Below, piece by piece: positions 11,362-23,727 of a DNA stretch of 64,000 nt. The translations under genes and the position numbers were made by a program. Within the stretch, counting starts at the first letter, position 1. The number at the start of each line of letters is the position of its first letter. Where the stretch lies: positions 81,294,551-81,358,550 of the forward strand of contig JAMXBB010000011.1 in NCBI GenBank assembly GCA_024138015.1, read 5' to 3'. The DNA comes from Lumnitzera littorea (lineage: Eukaryota > Streptophyta > Magnoliopsida > Myrtales > Combretaceae). The notes beneath the pieces were generated by a model that worked only from the letters and a program-made list of their open reading frames with translations, was not told the DNA's origin and did no database searches.

Positions 11362-12090
11362 AAAGGATATGATATACCAATGGAACTTTTAAAGACTTAC
11401 GACACAATTCAATATGACGCACGAATTGGTCTAATAAGGTTACTCACTACCTAATCTTGCTTAAGGATTAGGATAAGAGTGAAATGACAGTAAACAATCA
11501 GTATTTACGAGAGGAAGAAAATTCAATGTATTCATGGTAATCTGATCGTTCTAACTACAAGTATAAGTGTAGTTATACTTGATAAGTTAGGGCAACTTAC
11601 CTAAAAAGGGAAACGATAAAAAGGGTATCTCCTAAAGAACTAATGTACACAGAATATAAAGGGTAAAAATGAATATTTAAGAAAAAAAAACAATAATTAG
11701 TATAATAGATTCTATACATGGTCTTGTACACATTGCGGAGATGTATTTGTGATGCTGTTAGAGAATGCAGACAAAAGAGTACGATCAGATTACTTGTCCA
11801 GATAAGGGTGACTGAAGATTACTTCGGGGTCTCTCTTTCAACCTCTTGGCAAGGGTGATGTTGAGTAAGTGGTCGACTTAGACGCGAGTGAGTAAGCATG
11901 TGAGGTTTGTTAGATGTCTTGGCATTCTTCAATTTTGCATAATCTCCAAGAGATGGGCAGTCATTTGGCTTGGCATACAGAGTGGCTCAGTAAAGAGATA
12001 CTTGACTTCAATAGGAGGATTCACCTTGCTAGCCTCTCTAGTCCTTCGGCTCAGCTGTGAGTCAAAGGCCTAGTAGCTTGATTCCTATTA
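11362..12090 (-). repeat. 5' LTR of element A (3' end deleted)
   Basis: Reverse complement of the element B LTR family. It begins (minus strand) at 12090 with TAATAGGAATCA, a mutated TGATAGG, and stops short at 11362, where it is fused to gag. Confidence 0.8.
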
Positions 12091-12131
12091 TCTCCTATTA
12101 ATAGAAGATTAAGCTCTCAAGTAAGGGACTC

Positions 12132-13042
12132 TGATAGGGATTTAGGACTGATTATATGCTCCTAAGCTTGAGGGCTCTCTTAGGTAGTCTGTCGAGCTAT
12201 CTGAGGTGAGTTAAGCATTGAGGAGTAGTGCCTGCCCCAGTCTGATCTGCCAAGTTACTTTGCTTTCTATGTCATCCAAGATGTTACCAAGCTAATCAAC
12301 CAACATGCTAAGTTAAACCCTCCATTAAACCATAGTCCCAGTGCCAAATCTAAATGTAGCAATCCCTATTGTTGCCGAGGCCGATCAAAATAGGAGCCGA
12401 CCATCCGAAGCCAACCCCATATGAACCGTCCCTAAACCAACCACTATCCGGCTCCTTCTAACACTAAACAAGCTTGAACCAAGGCTTAACCCTGCTCGGA
12501 CCACAATACTGTCAGAATCACCATAAAAACGCGTGTGCACTGTCCTTTACTGACATCCATGCCATCCTTTCTAACAAAGGACATCCATGTTCCTTCTTTT
12601 GTAAGATTTTATATTTTCCTTGTAAATTATTCTCTTTTGTTTTTACCAATTAAGGACCATTCTTTTATAATTTCTCTAACTTAGGATTTTCCCTAATGGG
12701 CTGATATAAATACTGTTATATTGTAAAAGTTGAAACATCAGAATACAAAGAATACATTGAACTTTTTCACTCTCGAGCTAAGTGTTCTTTTTACTCTTGA
12801 GCTACTCTTATCTAGCCCATTCGAGCGTGGATTAGTGGTGAGTGACCTTCGACCATACTTATGTATCATATAAAGTGTGATTTGAGCTCGTATGAGGCGT
12901 TGGTACATCATATCCTTCCTTGGTGTACAAGAACCTCCTACTTAACCTTCAACTATCATTTACCTTTCAAGTCATTTTACGGCTTGGACCTACCCTTTTG
13001 GTTACGCATGATAACGGGATTGCGTGCTCATCCACGGGTCCG
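12132..13042 (+). repeat. 5' LTR of element D
   Basis: About 911 bp, alignable along its length with 17717-18639. It starts TGATAGGG, contains a TATAAATAC box near 12703, and ends CCACGGGTCCG (the 3' copy ends in CA). Confidence 0.82.
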
Positions 13043-13050
13043 TATTATCC

Positions 13051-13062
13051 TAGTATTAGAGT
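13051..13062 (+). other. Mutated primer-binding site of element D
   Basis: TAGTATTAGAGT matches the initiator-Met primer-binding sequence at 9 of 12 positions. All three differences are transitions of the C-to-T/G-to-A type. Confidence 0.6.
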
Positions 13063-13257
13063 TTGGCTACGTTCAAAGCTGGATTCTGCTATTGTGTTCT
13101 TTTAATAGTTTATCACTGCTCTTATATGATAGTGATTCTATTGTTAGCTTTAAAGTTTAGTAGTAAGAAGTGTTTTGTACTCTGTTTTCAGTATGCTAAA
13201 ACAGAACGTGGTTGGCTATGTGTTTGTTGAGAAATTGTCATTGTGAACTAAACATCA

Positions 13258-14551
13258 ATGTCGGATTCAAGTGTTCAAGGAACTTTGGGAAACCAAGAAA
13301 GTGATACTTGACATAGTCAAGGACAGGAAGGAAGCTCCTCACCTTAGTCAGTAGGTGATCGCTTAGGTAAGCTTACCAACTTGGTAGCCCCATTAAGGAA
13401 CGTAAGCAACAACAACAAGGTAATGGTCAGTTTGGCCAGGCTAATACCCCAACTTGACCACCTTGAGCTGAAGGAGTTGGTAAGGATACTAGACATAGGT
13501 TAGTGCTCGAAGAGATTGAGGAAGAAATTGAAGGAGATGATGATGCAAAAGAGTACTACGGAGATAATGAAAGAAATGTGCGACCCCTAGAGTCGAATGA
13601 CTCAGGATGCGTATCCCAAGTTTTTCTAGAAGTGGTGATGCTGAAGACTACCTAGATTGGGTAGAGAAGATTGAAAAGCAATTTGAATACTACGAAGTGC
13701 CTGACAATGCAAAGGTTAGACTTGCTATGTTAGAGTTCACTGATTATGTCGCCTTATGGTGGAAGAACTTGTAAGGCACTAGAAGAAGAGAAGGAGAATG
13801 AGAACGAGAACGAGAGATTAGGAGTTGGGATGATATGAAGAGAGCCATGCGGAGAAGGTTTGTGCAGAGTTATTATTTATAGGATGCTTTCAAGAGACTG
13901 CAAGAACTGAGACAAGGAGCATCGAGTGTGGATGCTTACGTTAAAGAGTTCTAAATGCTAATGATCTGACGCGAAGTTGTGGAGCCAGAAGACTGAACTG
14001 TGTCTTGATTCATTGGTGGATTGAAGTATGAGATTGGAGATGTCCTGGAAACCCTGGATATTAGGACGTTCGATGATGCAATCTAAGCCTCCTAGAGGAT
14101 AGAAAAGCACCGAATAGGAAGATTCTGACCACCCGTTAACCATCTTGGCAATAGTCGACCTGTTTTGAGCAGACTTATGTGAACGGAACCGAGCAAGGTC
14201 ACTGAGACCCGACCTGTTCAAATTACCCGAGTAAAGGAGAAGGAATCTCCGAGGAAGTTTGAGAAGGGCCAGAGTTCAGGGAAGAAGACAAGTGAGATCA
14301 AGTGTTTCAAATGCCAAGGATTTGGACACATGGTTGCTTAGTATCTGAACGGGCGAATGATGGTGATCAAAGGTGAGGCGCTGACCGTTGAGGTCGATAA
14401 TATTAATGAAGAAGTAAAAGAGTCGAAGGAGGATGAACAGATTGAGCTGTCTGGGGAGGAAGTTATCTACAACGAGGAAGTCAACTTCATGCCGACTGCT
14501 CTAGTATTGAAGAGGACAATGAGTATTGGTCCTGTGTTTGAAGACGAGTAA
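13258..14551 (+). pseudogene. gag of element D
   Basis: A start at 13258 (MSDSSVQGT) is followed by early stops. The gag core is seen at 13600-14080 (DYLDWVEKIEKQFEYYEVP, then ALWWKNL). The zinc knuckle at 14303-14344 reads CFKCQGFGHMVA, stop, Y, so its last Cys has become Tyr and a TAG sits before it. An acidic stretch (EEVKESKEDEQIE) ends the region before protease. Confidence 0.75.
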
Positions 14552-14569
14552 AGAGAAAATCTCTTCCAT

Positions 14570-14960
14570 ATTGGGTGCAAGGTAAATGAATCACTATGCG
14601 CGCTGATTGTAGATAGTAGGAGTTACACCAATGCAGCCTCTGTATTTATGGTCTAACAGTTAAAATTGTTGACCATGTCCTACTTGAAACCTTACAAGCT
14701 TCATTGGCTCGGTGATAAGGGAGCCCTACAAGTGAACAAACAGGTGTCTGTACCAATCTATATAGGCAGATATCGAGACGAAGTGCTTTGTGATGTGCTA
14801 CCCATGAGTGCATCTTACCTTCTACTTGGACGACCATGGATGTTTGACCGAGCAGTTATATATGACAGTAGGAGAAACACATGTTCTGTGGAGCATGAAG
14901 GGAGAAGATTGAAATTAAGTCCCATGACTGCCGAACAGGTAAAAATCATGCAGTCTTAGC
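14570..14960 (+). pseudogene. Aspartic protease region of element D
   Basis: The active-site triplet at 14612-14620 reads Asp-Ser-Arg (GAT AGT AGG) instead of Asp-Ser-Gly, so the enzyme is dead. The downstream block is open and well kept: KPYKLHWLGDKGALQVNKQ, LLLGRPWMFDRAVI. It matches the same block in A and B. Confidence 0.75.
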
Positions 14961-15067
14961 TTAGCCGAACCTTGAAGAAGGAGGCTTTGGTATCAACCCG
15001 AGCTGAATTGAAAAGAGAAATGGAGTTGGAGGGACCAACCTAACTACTTGTTAGGAGGCTCCTGGAG

Positions 15068-15890
15068 ATGAGACCTGGGGAGAAAGAGTTGCCAACCGAG
15101 GTAAAAACCCTACTAGAGGACTTTGTCGACCTGTTTTCGAAGGAGCTACTGGAAGGTCTACCCCCAATTCAAGGTGTCAAGCATACAATCAACCTACAGC
15201 TAGGGGCCGCCCTGCCGAACAAGCCTGCCTATAGGTTGAACCTTAAACTGGTTGCTGAGCTGCAAAAGCAAGTAGACGACCTCTTGAAAAAAAGGTATGT
15301 GAGTGAATCCCTAAGCCCCTGTACTGTACCGGCCTTATTAGTGCCGAAGAAAGATGGTTCTTGGAGGATGTGTATGGATAGCTGAGCCATCAATCGAAGC
15401 ACCATCAAGTATAGGTATCCCATACCCAGGCTTGATGATATGCTAGATGAGTTAAGTAGAGCGAGAGTGTTCTTTAAGGTCAGTCTCAAATTTAGATACC
15501 ATTAGATTCAAATGCATGAAGGCGATAAGTGAAAGACCGCCTTCAAGACATGACATGGTTTATATGAATGGCTTGTAATGCCATTTGGTCTATCCAATGC
15601 GCCGAGCACATTCATGCAACTTATGAATCATATGCTCTGAAAGTTACTGGGAAGGTTTGTCGTGGTTTATTTTGATAACATTCTAGTATACAGTCTTGAC
15701 CTAGAGATGCATCGAGAGCATCTCTGACAAGTGCTTGCAAAACTCCAAGCTGAATAGCTCTACGCTAATATGAAGAAGTGCGATTTCTGCCAATTTAAGG
15801 TGACCTTCTTGGGATTTGTTGTGAGTGGAGGTGGCATCCGAGTTTATGAGGAGAAGGTAAGAGCGATTATAGAGTGGCTCGGACCGATCT
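15068..15890 (+). pseudogene. Reverse transcriptase of element D
   Basis: Good block conservation: SLSPCTVPALLVPKKDGS, RYPIPRLDDMLDEL, YEWLVMPFGLSNAPSTF. The catalytic box at 15668-15679 is YFDN, the last Asp replaced by Asn (GAT to AAC). Several TAG/TGA codons interrupt the frame. Length and order equal those of element B. Confidence 0.82.
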
Positions 15891-16480
15891 GTTTTGCCAA
15901 TGTGAGACATTTCCACGGCTTAGCATCATTCTATCGCCAATTCATAAAGAATTTCAATACGATTGTGGCCCCCCTCACCGAACTCTCGAAGAAAAATGTT
16001 GAATTTAGATGAGGTGAGAAAGAGAAGAGGAGTTTTGAGGAAGTGAAAGAGAGGCTAACTACAGCCTCCGTCTTAGCTCTACCAAGCTTCAACAAGATAT
16101 TTGAAGTAAAGTGTAATGCGTCCGGACTAAGCATAGGTATTGTACTAATGCAAGAATGCCAACTTATTGCTTACTTCAGTGAAAAACTTCAAAGAGCCAC
16201 ACTCAACTATTCCATCTATGATAAGGAGTTCTACTCCTTAATCCAAGCCCTAACAGTGTGGCAACACTACCCGTTACCTAAGGATTTTGTGATCTACATC
16301 GATCATGAATCCTTGAGATATCTAAAGAGCTAACCAAAGTTGTCTTGGAGACATGCTAAGTAGGTTGAGTTTATGGAGGGTTTTTCTTATGTCATAAAAT
16401 AGAAGAATGAAAAGAACAATGTAGTGGTCGATGCCCTATTGAGACAACATACCCTCCTAACCAACCTGCAGACGAGGCTA
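15891..16480 (+). pseudogene. RNase H of element D
   Basis: Contains FHGLASFYRQFIKNF, FEVKCNASG (the first catalytic Asp changed to Asn), LNYSIYDKEFYSL and YIDHESLRYLKS with its Asp kept. A single copy of the segment that is triplicated in element B begins near here. Confidence 0.75.
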
Positions 16481-16559
16481 CTTGGGTTTTCAACCGTCAA
16501 GAATTTGTATGTCGAGGACCCACACTATACTCCTATCTACGTCCGATGTGAAGAAGGAC

Positions 16560-17330
16560 GAACGTTGAACGACTATCATAGGGAGGACGGATACTTATTC
16601 AGGAAGAGGAGGCTATGTATCCTGACTTGTTCCACGCAAGAACTACTAGTGCGCGAGGTATATGGAGGGGGATTGACAGGACACTTTGGTCAGTGTTGGA
16701 CTTACGAGGCATTATCCTCTAGATTCTTTTAGCCAAGGATGAAGAGAGATGTCTAATCCATGCTGGAAGGATGTGCGACCTACCGAAAAGCTAAGTGTCG
16801 AGTCAGATAAGGATACTACCAACCCTTGCCGATCTCGACCAAACTATGGTTCGAGTTAAGTATAGACTTCATGTTAGGATTACCGAGGACGTCCTAAGGG
16901 AAGGACTCCATCATGGTGGCTGTGGATCAATTTAGCAACATGATACATTTCGTACCCTATTCCAAGACTATCGATGCTTTAGTTATCTCTTTTCTTTTCT
17001 TATAGGAGGTGATTAAGCTTTACGGCGTACCTAGAACCATAGTTTTGGATTGAGACCCCAAGTTCATGAGCCACTTTTGGAGGACACTTTGGAGGTGACT
17101 GAGAATTAAGTTATTATACAGTACGTCGTACCATCCACAGACCGATGGGCAGACTGAAGTTATCAACCGAACTGTGGGAACTTTGTTACGGGTCACTGTT
17201 AGATGAAACATAGCCAATTGGGATTTATGTCTACCAATCATCGAATTTGCCTACAATCAGACCGCCTACAGCGTTACAAGCATGTCTCCATTCGAAGTTG
17301 CCTACGACACCCTAACCAAGAATTGATAAT
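16560..17330 (+). pseudogene. Integrase of element D
   Basis: The zinc finger is at about 16590-16800; the first His of HNGGLSGHF is Tyr, while GHF and CATYRKAKC remain. The core shows ELSIDFMLGLPR, VDQFSNMIHFVPYSK, a stop-broken VLDxDPKF, and YHPQTDGQTEVINR with the final Glu. AYNQTAYSVTSMSPFEVAY closes the core. Known role: inserting the cDNA into the genome. Confidence 0.8.
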
Positions 17331-17439
17331 GATAACCGGCTAGCCATCGAGAAAGTTGAAGCCATCAAAACCATGCATCAGAAGGTTGTAGAACAACTGG
17401 GTCGAGTTGTTATTAAGCTTGGGAAGTGAAGTCGAGGAC

Positions 17440-17716
17440 GAAAGAAGAGAGAATTTTGACCAGGAAATTTGGTCTGGAGACACCTTAGTAAGGAATGATT
17501 CCCAAACTTGAGGAAGAGCAAGTTGTCTCCTAGAGTAGATAAGCCTTTTAAAGTGCTTGAAAAGATCAACCCTAATGCCTATAAGATTGAATTACCTGAA
17601 GGATATGGAGTCTCAAACTCTTTTAACATTGCTGACCTCTAACCTTACACTCCCGATGACCAGCAAACTGGACTTGAACCAGATTTGATCCAAAATCACA
17701 AATAACTTATAGGGGA
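17440..17716 (+). pseudogene. Integrase C-terminal tail of element D
   Basis: KLSPRVDKPFKVLEKINPN and VSNSFNIADL mark the tail that precedes the LTR in this family. It is broken by stops near 17640 and 17700. Confidence 0.7.
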
Positions 17717-18639
17717 TGATATATATCAAGGACTAATTATATGCTCCTAAGCCTGAGGGCTCTCTCAGGTAGTTTGCCGAGTTGTCCAAGGTGAGTTAAG
17801 CACCGAGGAGCAGTGCTTGCCTCAGTTCGATCTATTGAGCTACTTTGCTCTCCATGTCATCCAAGATGTTGCAAAGGTGATCAACTAGCATATCGAGCTG
17901 AACCCTCCACTAAACCATAGTCCTAATGCCAAATCTGAATGTAGTAATCCCCACTGTTGTTGAGGCTGATCAGAATTATCAGGAGTCGACCATCCGAAGC
18001 CAACCTCATGTGAACCGTCCTTAAACCACACATTATTTAGCCCCTTTTAATGCTAAACAGGACTGAACCAAGGCCTACCCTTACCCGGACCACAATATTG
18101 TCAGAATTGCCGTAAAAACGTGCACGCACTGTCCTTTACTGACATCCGTACTGTCTTTTCTAACAAAGGATGTCCATGTTCCTTTTTTTGTACAATTTCA
18201 TATTTTCCTTGTAAATTATTCTCTTTTGTTTTTATGTTTTTAGCAAATAAGGACCATTCTTTTGTAATTTCAGTAACTTAGGATTTACCCTAACGGGATG
18301 ATATAAATACTATCATACTGTAAAAGTTGAACTATAATAATACAGAGAATACGCTGAACTTTTTCACTCTTGAGCTAAGTGTTCCCCTTACTCTTGAGCT
18401 ACTTTTATCTAGCTCATTCGAGTGTAAACTAGTGGTGAGTGATCTCCAACCATACTTGTGCGTCATATCAAGTATGACCGGAGCTCGTATGAGGTGTTGG
18501 TGCATCATATCCTTCGTCGGTGCACAAGAACCCCTTGCTCAACCTTTGACTATCATTTACCTTTCAAGTCATCTTACAACTTGGACCCACCACTTTGGTT
18601 ATGCATGATATCGGGTTCGTGTGTTCATCTACGGGTCCA
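17717..18639 (+). repeat. 3' LTR of element D
   Basis: About 923 bp, pairs with 12132-13042. Starts TGATATATATCAAGG and ends CTACGGGTCCA. Confidence 0.82.
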
Positions 18640-19050
18640 TGTTAGACTTTTTCTCTCTCTTTGCTCCTTAATGTTTTTCCTTTTCTCCTTACTTCAACTC
18701 CACTAACTTAGGCATCGGAATGATTGTTCCAGATCACATTCTAGCACTCTTCTGTAGCCACTCTTTGTCTCGCAAGTGATCACATAATAGTGAAAAATAC
18801 TTGTCAATAACACCCATCAATTTATCATAAAAAATTGAAGAAGTATAGTAATTACTTTCTTATCCTTAAGGCAAGAAATATGTCTCCCCATCAAAATCGT
18901 TACAACCAACACCACTCTAAGTAGTTATTATGGCTTCCCTCCTTAGTGTCTTACTAGCCTCCTTTTGTAATAGACAATCATCGAATGTAATCAGCTCTTA
19001 GTAGTTGTAACGCTTATTCCTTTTCAATCACTTTGGCCTTGAGGATTGTC
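18640..19050. other. Intergenic, no gene seen
   Basis: Pyrimidine-rich DNA without a supported gene. The phrase CTTAGGCATCGGAATG near 18708 resembles the R-region text of Tat-type LTRs (compare 33487), so this may be an LTR scrap. Confidence 0.4.
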
Positions 19051-19059
19051 TACTTCTTC

Positions 19060-19430
19060 CTTCTTCAATATTTTATTTAATTTTATGAAATTTTTGAATT
19101 TTCTAGTGACCATGGTTGCTCTTTATCATCACCACTCTCATTGTCATCATTTGAGCTTATATTCGAGGCCTTAAGGGGAATAGTCTTCTTCTTGGCATTT
19201 CCATCTTGCTTTTTGATCATTATAAGAAGTTTTTTTTTAAAGGTTAAGAAGTCATATGCTTCTTTAATTATGGTTCCCTTTGCTTTCCCATTCTTTCATA
19301 ATAACCTTATAAGTTTTAGAGTTAATTTTAAAATTAATAAAGGTTTTGGCAAGAACAATCAAACGATTTCTAAAATCAATGAATCTAATATGAATCTTGT
19401 CAATTAGCTCATTTGACTCCATTTTGTGAT
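19060..19430 (-). pseudogene. Copia-type gag (UBN2-like) fragment
   Basis: Read on the minus strand, a broken frame shows the pattern of plant UBN2-type gag proteins: an INDRFIDFRNRLIVLAKTF-like stretch, a Lys-rich segment, then TIPLKASN followed by an acidic block (DDNESGDDKEQPWS). The corresponding family motif is a Lys-rich run, then ALKAS, then a Ser/Glu/Asp-rich stretch before the zinc knuckle. Stops and frame changes are frequent, and no pol follows. This rests on pattern recall and is moderate at best. Confidence 0.4.
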
Positions 19431-19439
19431 TTTAAAATT

Positions 19440-20025
19440 TACAAAAAAGAAGATTAATTTTTATGTTTTTGATACGATTTATTTCTTTGTAAAAATACCA
19501 AGATCATCCCTAGTTTCTTTTACACTTGCATAAGTGCAAATTATATCAAAATCATTCTCATTCAAACCTTACAAAATATTTATTGCTTGTTCCTTTAAAT
19601 TAAGAGCTTCTAGCTCTTCTTATTTAAGATTTTTCTCATCTTTGTTATTCACAAAAGGTGGACCTTTTTCAATAATATTCAATGTTTTTCTATTATGTGC
19701 CTTAATGAACACTCTCATTATATCTCATGAATTGGATAATTGTTTCCATTAAATAATGGCAATCTATTTATTGATCACCCTTCCTAAATCCCAATCCATT
19801 TGTAGATATGATCTTTGCTCTTAAAAACGAAAAAAATGGTAAAGCTAATAAAAAAAATTAAAGACTTGCTATAGTACTAATTGAAATACTAGATTGGAAA
19901 CCAAGAGGTGGGGGTGTGAACTAGGTTTGAATAAGATTTTATCAAAAGTTAACGATTTTGAATAACTTTTTCTTTTTTGGCTAAAAGAGAAACTTTATAA
20001 AAGATTAAGAAACAATAAGTCTAGC
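19440..20025. other. AT-rich intergenic DNA
   Basis: No supported gene. Short A and T runs only; it probably contains the decayed 3' end of the LINE to its right. Confidence 0.4.
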
Positions 20026-20029
20026 TTGA

Positions 20030-20990
20030 AGGCTATAAAAAACAATCCAAAGAAAGAAGATATGGTAAAGGGGGAAGGGGATTCATACCCCTATGAGATA
20101 GGCATACCCGCTTATGACCTTGAGAAGCTAACCAATCAGCACATGCTAGACCAAGGAACTATCTATTTCAATAACTATCCTTCTCCAATTTCTTTTCTTA
20201 GCAAACAATAGTCCTTGTTTCATTGCACATGCCTCGACCAACTCCACATTACTACATAAAGTCTTCTTTGTTGTAGTAAAGTCCAAACTTCCTATGTAAT
20301 CTCAAGTAATAACTCTTAACTTGGCATTTCTTCCTAAAGAATCTTACTAGGCATCACAAATTATCTCTATAACACCTTAGCTAAGAGGTTGCCAACAGTT
20401 GTTCATTGATGCTAGATTTTTTGCAAGTAGGATCCTTTCCATTGTACCCTTATCTTGAGATTCCAAGCATGCCTAAATTTTAGCAATTGTAGTAGACGGA
20501 TTTGGATTTAACTTCTTGAAGACGCTCTCATTTCTCTACTTTCAAATAAACTAATAAGTTACAAAAATTTTATCGATAAACTCCTTGTAATCCACATGTT
20601 ACTGCTATGAAAAATAAGCCATCTCCATAATCTAGTTCTCAAAACTACTTACGTGCCGCCTTCATACCTTACACATAAGTAGTTGAACCAAATAATTTTA
20701 GTCCATTTGCAATCGAGTAAGAAACAAATGCCTAGCAATTTCAATTTTATCACAAAAACAACATTGTAGAGTTTGCCTACACTTTCTATGGATTGTTACA
20801 TGGCAAGGCATCATTACATACATGCCAAATGAAGTGTTTAATTCTTGGAAGCATGTTTAACAACCAAATTAAATTTCAAAGAGCACTTGGACGAGAAGAG
20901 TATGAAGCTCTTATAGAGTCTGCACCATCAACCATCTCCTTTATTCTTCTATAAGAGCTCTTGAATGGATGCTCTTCTCCCCTTTCATGT
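20030..20990 (-). pseudogene. 3' end of a LINE (zf-RVT and RNase H domains)
   Basis: On the minus strand a zf-RVT-type block (LLNMLPRIKHFIWHVCNDAL, 20801-20865) is followed by an RNase H block of the plant LINE kind: VELVEACAMKQGLLFAKK (about 20195-20247), then IEIDSSLV (about 20151-20177) with its Asp. This order, zf-RVT then RNase H, is typical of the C-terminus of plant L1-type ORF2. Stops separate the parts. Reverse transcriptase and endonuclease are not found upstream, so the copy is 5'-truncated, as is usual for LINEs. Confidence 0.6.
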
Positions 20991-23727
20991 GACCACTTCC
21001 CCCTCTTCACAATCACTCAATACCTCCTCAAAAGGATTTCACAACATTATAATTGATATCAAATTGTTGGCACTCAAAAGCTGAATATACAAATGAAACA
21101 CTCAATCAAGATTTCAAGTATAATGATTTTAGTAATCGCAAGTGAAAGCTTTCTCTAGCATTATGCATTATTTACTTTAGAAGAATTGCAAATCGCCAAC
21201 AAAAGTGACAAAAGAGCTAATGGACATGAGAATATGATGTTAGAACTTGAAATAACTCAATTAATTGCTCATCATCTACCTAAGATGAAGTATTTATAAG
21301 CTATAAAATAATTCTTCCTGTTATCTAAATGTACGAGTTCTATTCAATGCGATTGTAGGTTGATAATGACTATTTTTGTAGCTTCCATCTACGTACTTTA
21401 CTAATGCCAACCAAATACCCCTTATAAAATGTGGGTGTTGAGATAGCTTCAACTTGCCATCTAAATAGTATTCTTAGTTCGATAGTTGATTGAAAGCACA
21501 TGGCATCACGTCCAATTGCCTGTTCTTCCTTGTTATTTTAATGGCACAATAGAGTCACACAAGTCAATAATTTTGAGTATCTCATTCGACTAACTTAATT
21601 TAGTCATTAAAATGAGCACATTAAAATTTTCTTCGATCTTCATTTTTGCTACTCTTCAACTTAGTTCTTTTTGTGTTATTATTTTGATATTAATTCCTAA
21701 AAATATATTCAAGAAAATATCTCCAATATATAACTCGAATATCAAACATGTATTAAAGCCAATTAAATTTATTTTTAAAATTAATTGTTCATCCAAATAA
21801 TACTCAATCTTGTTACATTAAAATTAATCCTAAACTTTCTAGTTCAACACAATTAACATATGGCTAGGAGAAGCCTTTACATTTGATGATTCAATACATC
21901 TTAGCCATTTACCAAGAAAATAGGTGGCACCACTTTAGGAGAATGCGTGTGCATACATTACTCTTTATCTTTTATTTATTTTTTAATAGTCTTCCAATTA
22001 GTTTAAACAATGATGTATTGGCTTTGTGTATAGTTTATTCTACCAAGATAATCACTTGAATCAAATCCTAAACACTAATGCATGGGAATTTAAAAGAATT
22101 ATAATTTGAATTCTTTAATCTCAACCATTAATTGAATACAATCTAAAAATATATACTTTGACTTTTTTATGTTAAAATTTTGGCTCACAAACACAAGAAT
22201 TTTGTACATATTTTTTTGAAAAGATTAGGCTTAGAATTATTAGAAGAATTCCTTGCAAAAGAGTCTCTTTGATCTTCCAATGATCTTATTCTACTTTGTA
22301 AGAGTTATACAGAGGGAAGATTTTGTATTTTGATATTATTTGTATTAACAATCTAGTTAATTATAAATGATTGCCTATCAAATCATAGAAATATAAACTA
22401 CTCCTAAATAATCAAACAAAGAGATCATTTTTATTGCGAAATACTTATGCAAGAAGAGTAAGGTTAATTACCTTAGTATTTTCTATTCTCAATTCCAATA
22501 TAATCCAAGTAAAGATTGAGATTCGATTTGTAAGTAAGAAAGTTTTAGGTAGTAATGCTAGCTTATGGGAGAAGGAGGTGGCGTCTTGGGTAGTGGTTGA
22601 AGGGTGTTAGATGAATAATGATCAACAAAGTGATGGTGGCACTTCTTGATCTTATTTTTAGTGTTGGTGATGATAGATTAATTATTCATGCAATTAAGGT
22701 TAGATATGATCTCTAATAATGTTAATTTAAACTTGCATATGTGATATCATGCTCATATTATCAATCATGTTAATTAACATGTCATGTGTAGTATGCTTAT
22801 GCATATATTTATGCTAAGTTTCTCAAATATAGAAAAAAAATAGTTATTAATTTTTTTAAATTTATTTCTATACTATTCTATCTTACAAAACAAATGTGAT
22901 TTAAGACTTATTTTCCATTCATATCATAGACTATCTTCAATCCAACATTCCTTAATGTGATTTCCCAAGCTAAGGATCGATTTTTGAGATTCTTCCCCAA
23001 TAAACTAGGCTTCTTGCAAAAATGGTGGGGTCCTTAATAGAGGATTGGAATTTTTTTTTAAAAAAAAAATCTACCTTTATTAGAAAATATCTTTGGAGTT
23101 TTAAAACATTATAATATATGGGATCATGAAAACTTAAAAAATCATTGAAAAACTTTTATCAAGAGCTTTATGATAAAAAAGAGAGGTTTTAACAAAAAGA
23201 GTTATTAAAATTGTGATGTAGTACAATAGAGAGTTTTATATGAATATGTGGCCATTGTCGAAAAATATTACGAAAAAGGGCCATTGGTGATAAATACTAT
23301 AATTATAATATGCTCTCATTTTTTACACTTAAAAAATTTGGCAAAACAAATAGACTAAGAAAGGCTCATCTAAAGCATGCACCTTTATAATATTTGAAAA
23401 TACTAAGAAGGACGCAACGTCCTTGATATAAAATATACAAACAGATGTACACTATGTACAGATTACTCAAATACTCAAAACATAGCACTCTAAAAACGCA
23501 CCTCTTAGGCACTGCAATTTCAACATTCACTCTCCTTTCAAACTTTTTTGCTCATCAATCATCCTAAAAAGGTGATGGTCTCTATATTACATGTTATTTA
23601 GTTATTTTTGAAAAAAAATTTATCATTTCTATTACACTTACATGCATAAACCCTAAATTGAGCAATTTGTTCATATTTGTTGCAAACTTGTTATAATAAC
23701 TATAGATTAAGTTGATTTGCTAATTAG
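20991..23727. other. AT-rich intergenic DNA
   Basis: About 2.7 kb with no frame I can support. Several A/T runs (for example near 23050) and no clear repeats. Confidence 0.5.

Larger units (their letters stand above)
1..12090 (-). mobile_element. Ty3/gypsy LTR retrotransposon A, decayed and interrupted by element B
   Basis: Minus-strand element whose 3' LTR runs off the window start (1-650). Its pol lies at 651-3407, its gag at 10819-11361 and its 5' LTR at 11362-12090. The two halves are one element, because the sequence left of element B (ending TTCGGGC) and right of it (GGCATTGAG) rejoin inside the same gag zinc-knuckle codons. LTRs begin with TGATA. The pol motifs match elements B and D, so all three belong to related gypsy families. 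Stops, frameshifts and deletions rule out function. Its outer left end is outside the window. Confidence 0.85.
12132..18639 (+). mobile_element. Ty3/gypsy LTR retrotransposon D, full structure, decayed
   Basis: LTRs at 12132-13042 and 17717-18639 enclose gag, protease, reverse transcriptase, RNase H and integrase in gypsy order. Both LTRs start TGATA, and a purine run (TAGGGGA) precedes the 3' LTR. No matching 5-bp target duplication could be found (GACTC on the left, TGTTA on the right), so an end may be altered or the element may be a recombinant. It lies 41 bp from the end of element A. Its pol is related to that of A and B, but the LTR is a separate subfamily. Confidence 0.88.

Noticed and set aside
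12127..18644. Target-site duplication for element D
   Set aside because: GACTC and TGTTA do not match at the proposed LTR ends, so none is claimed.
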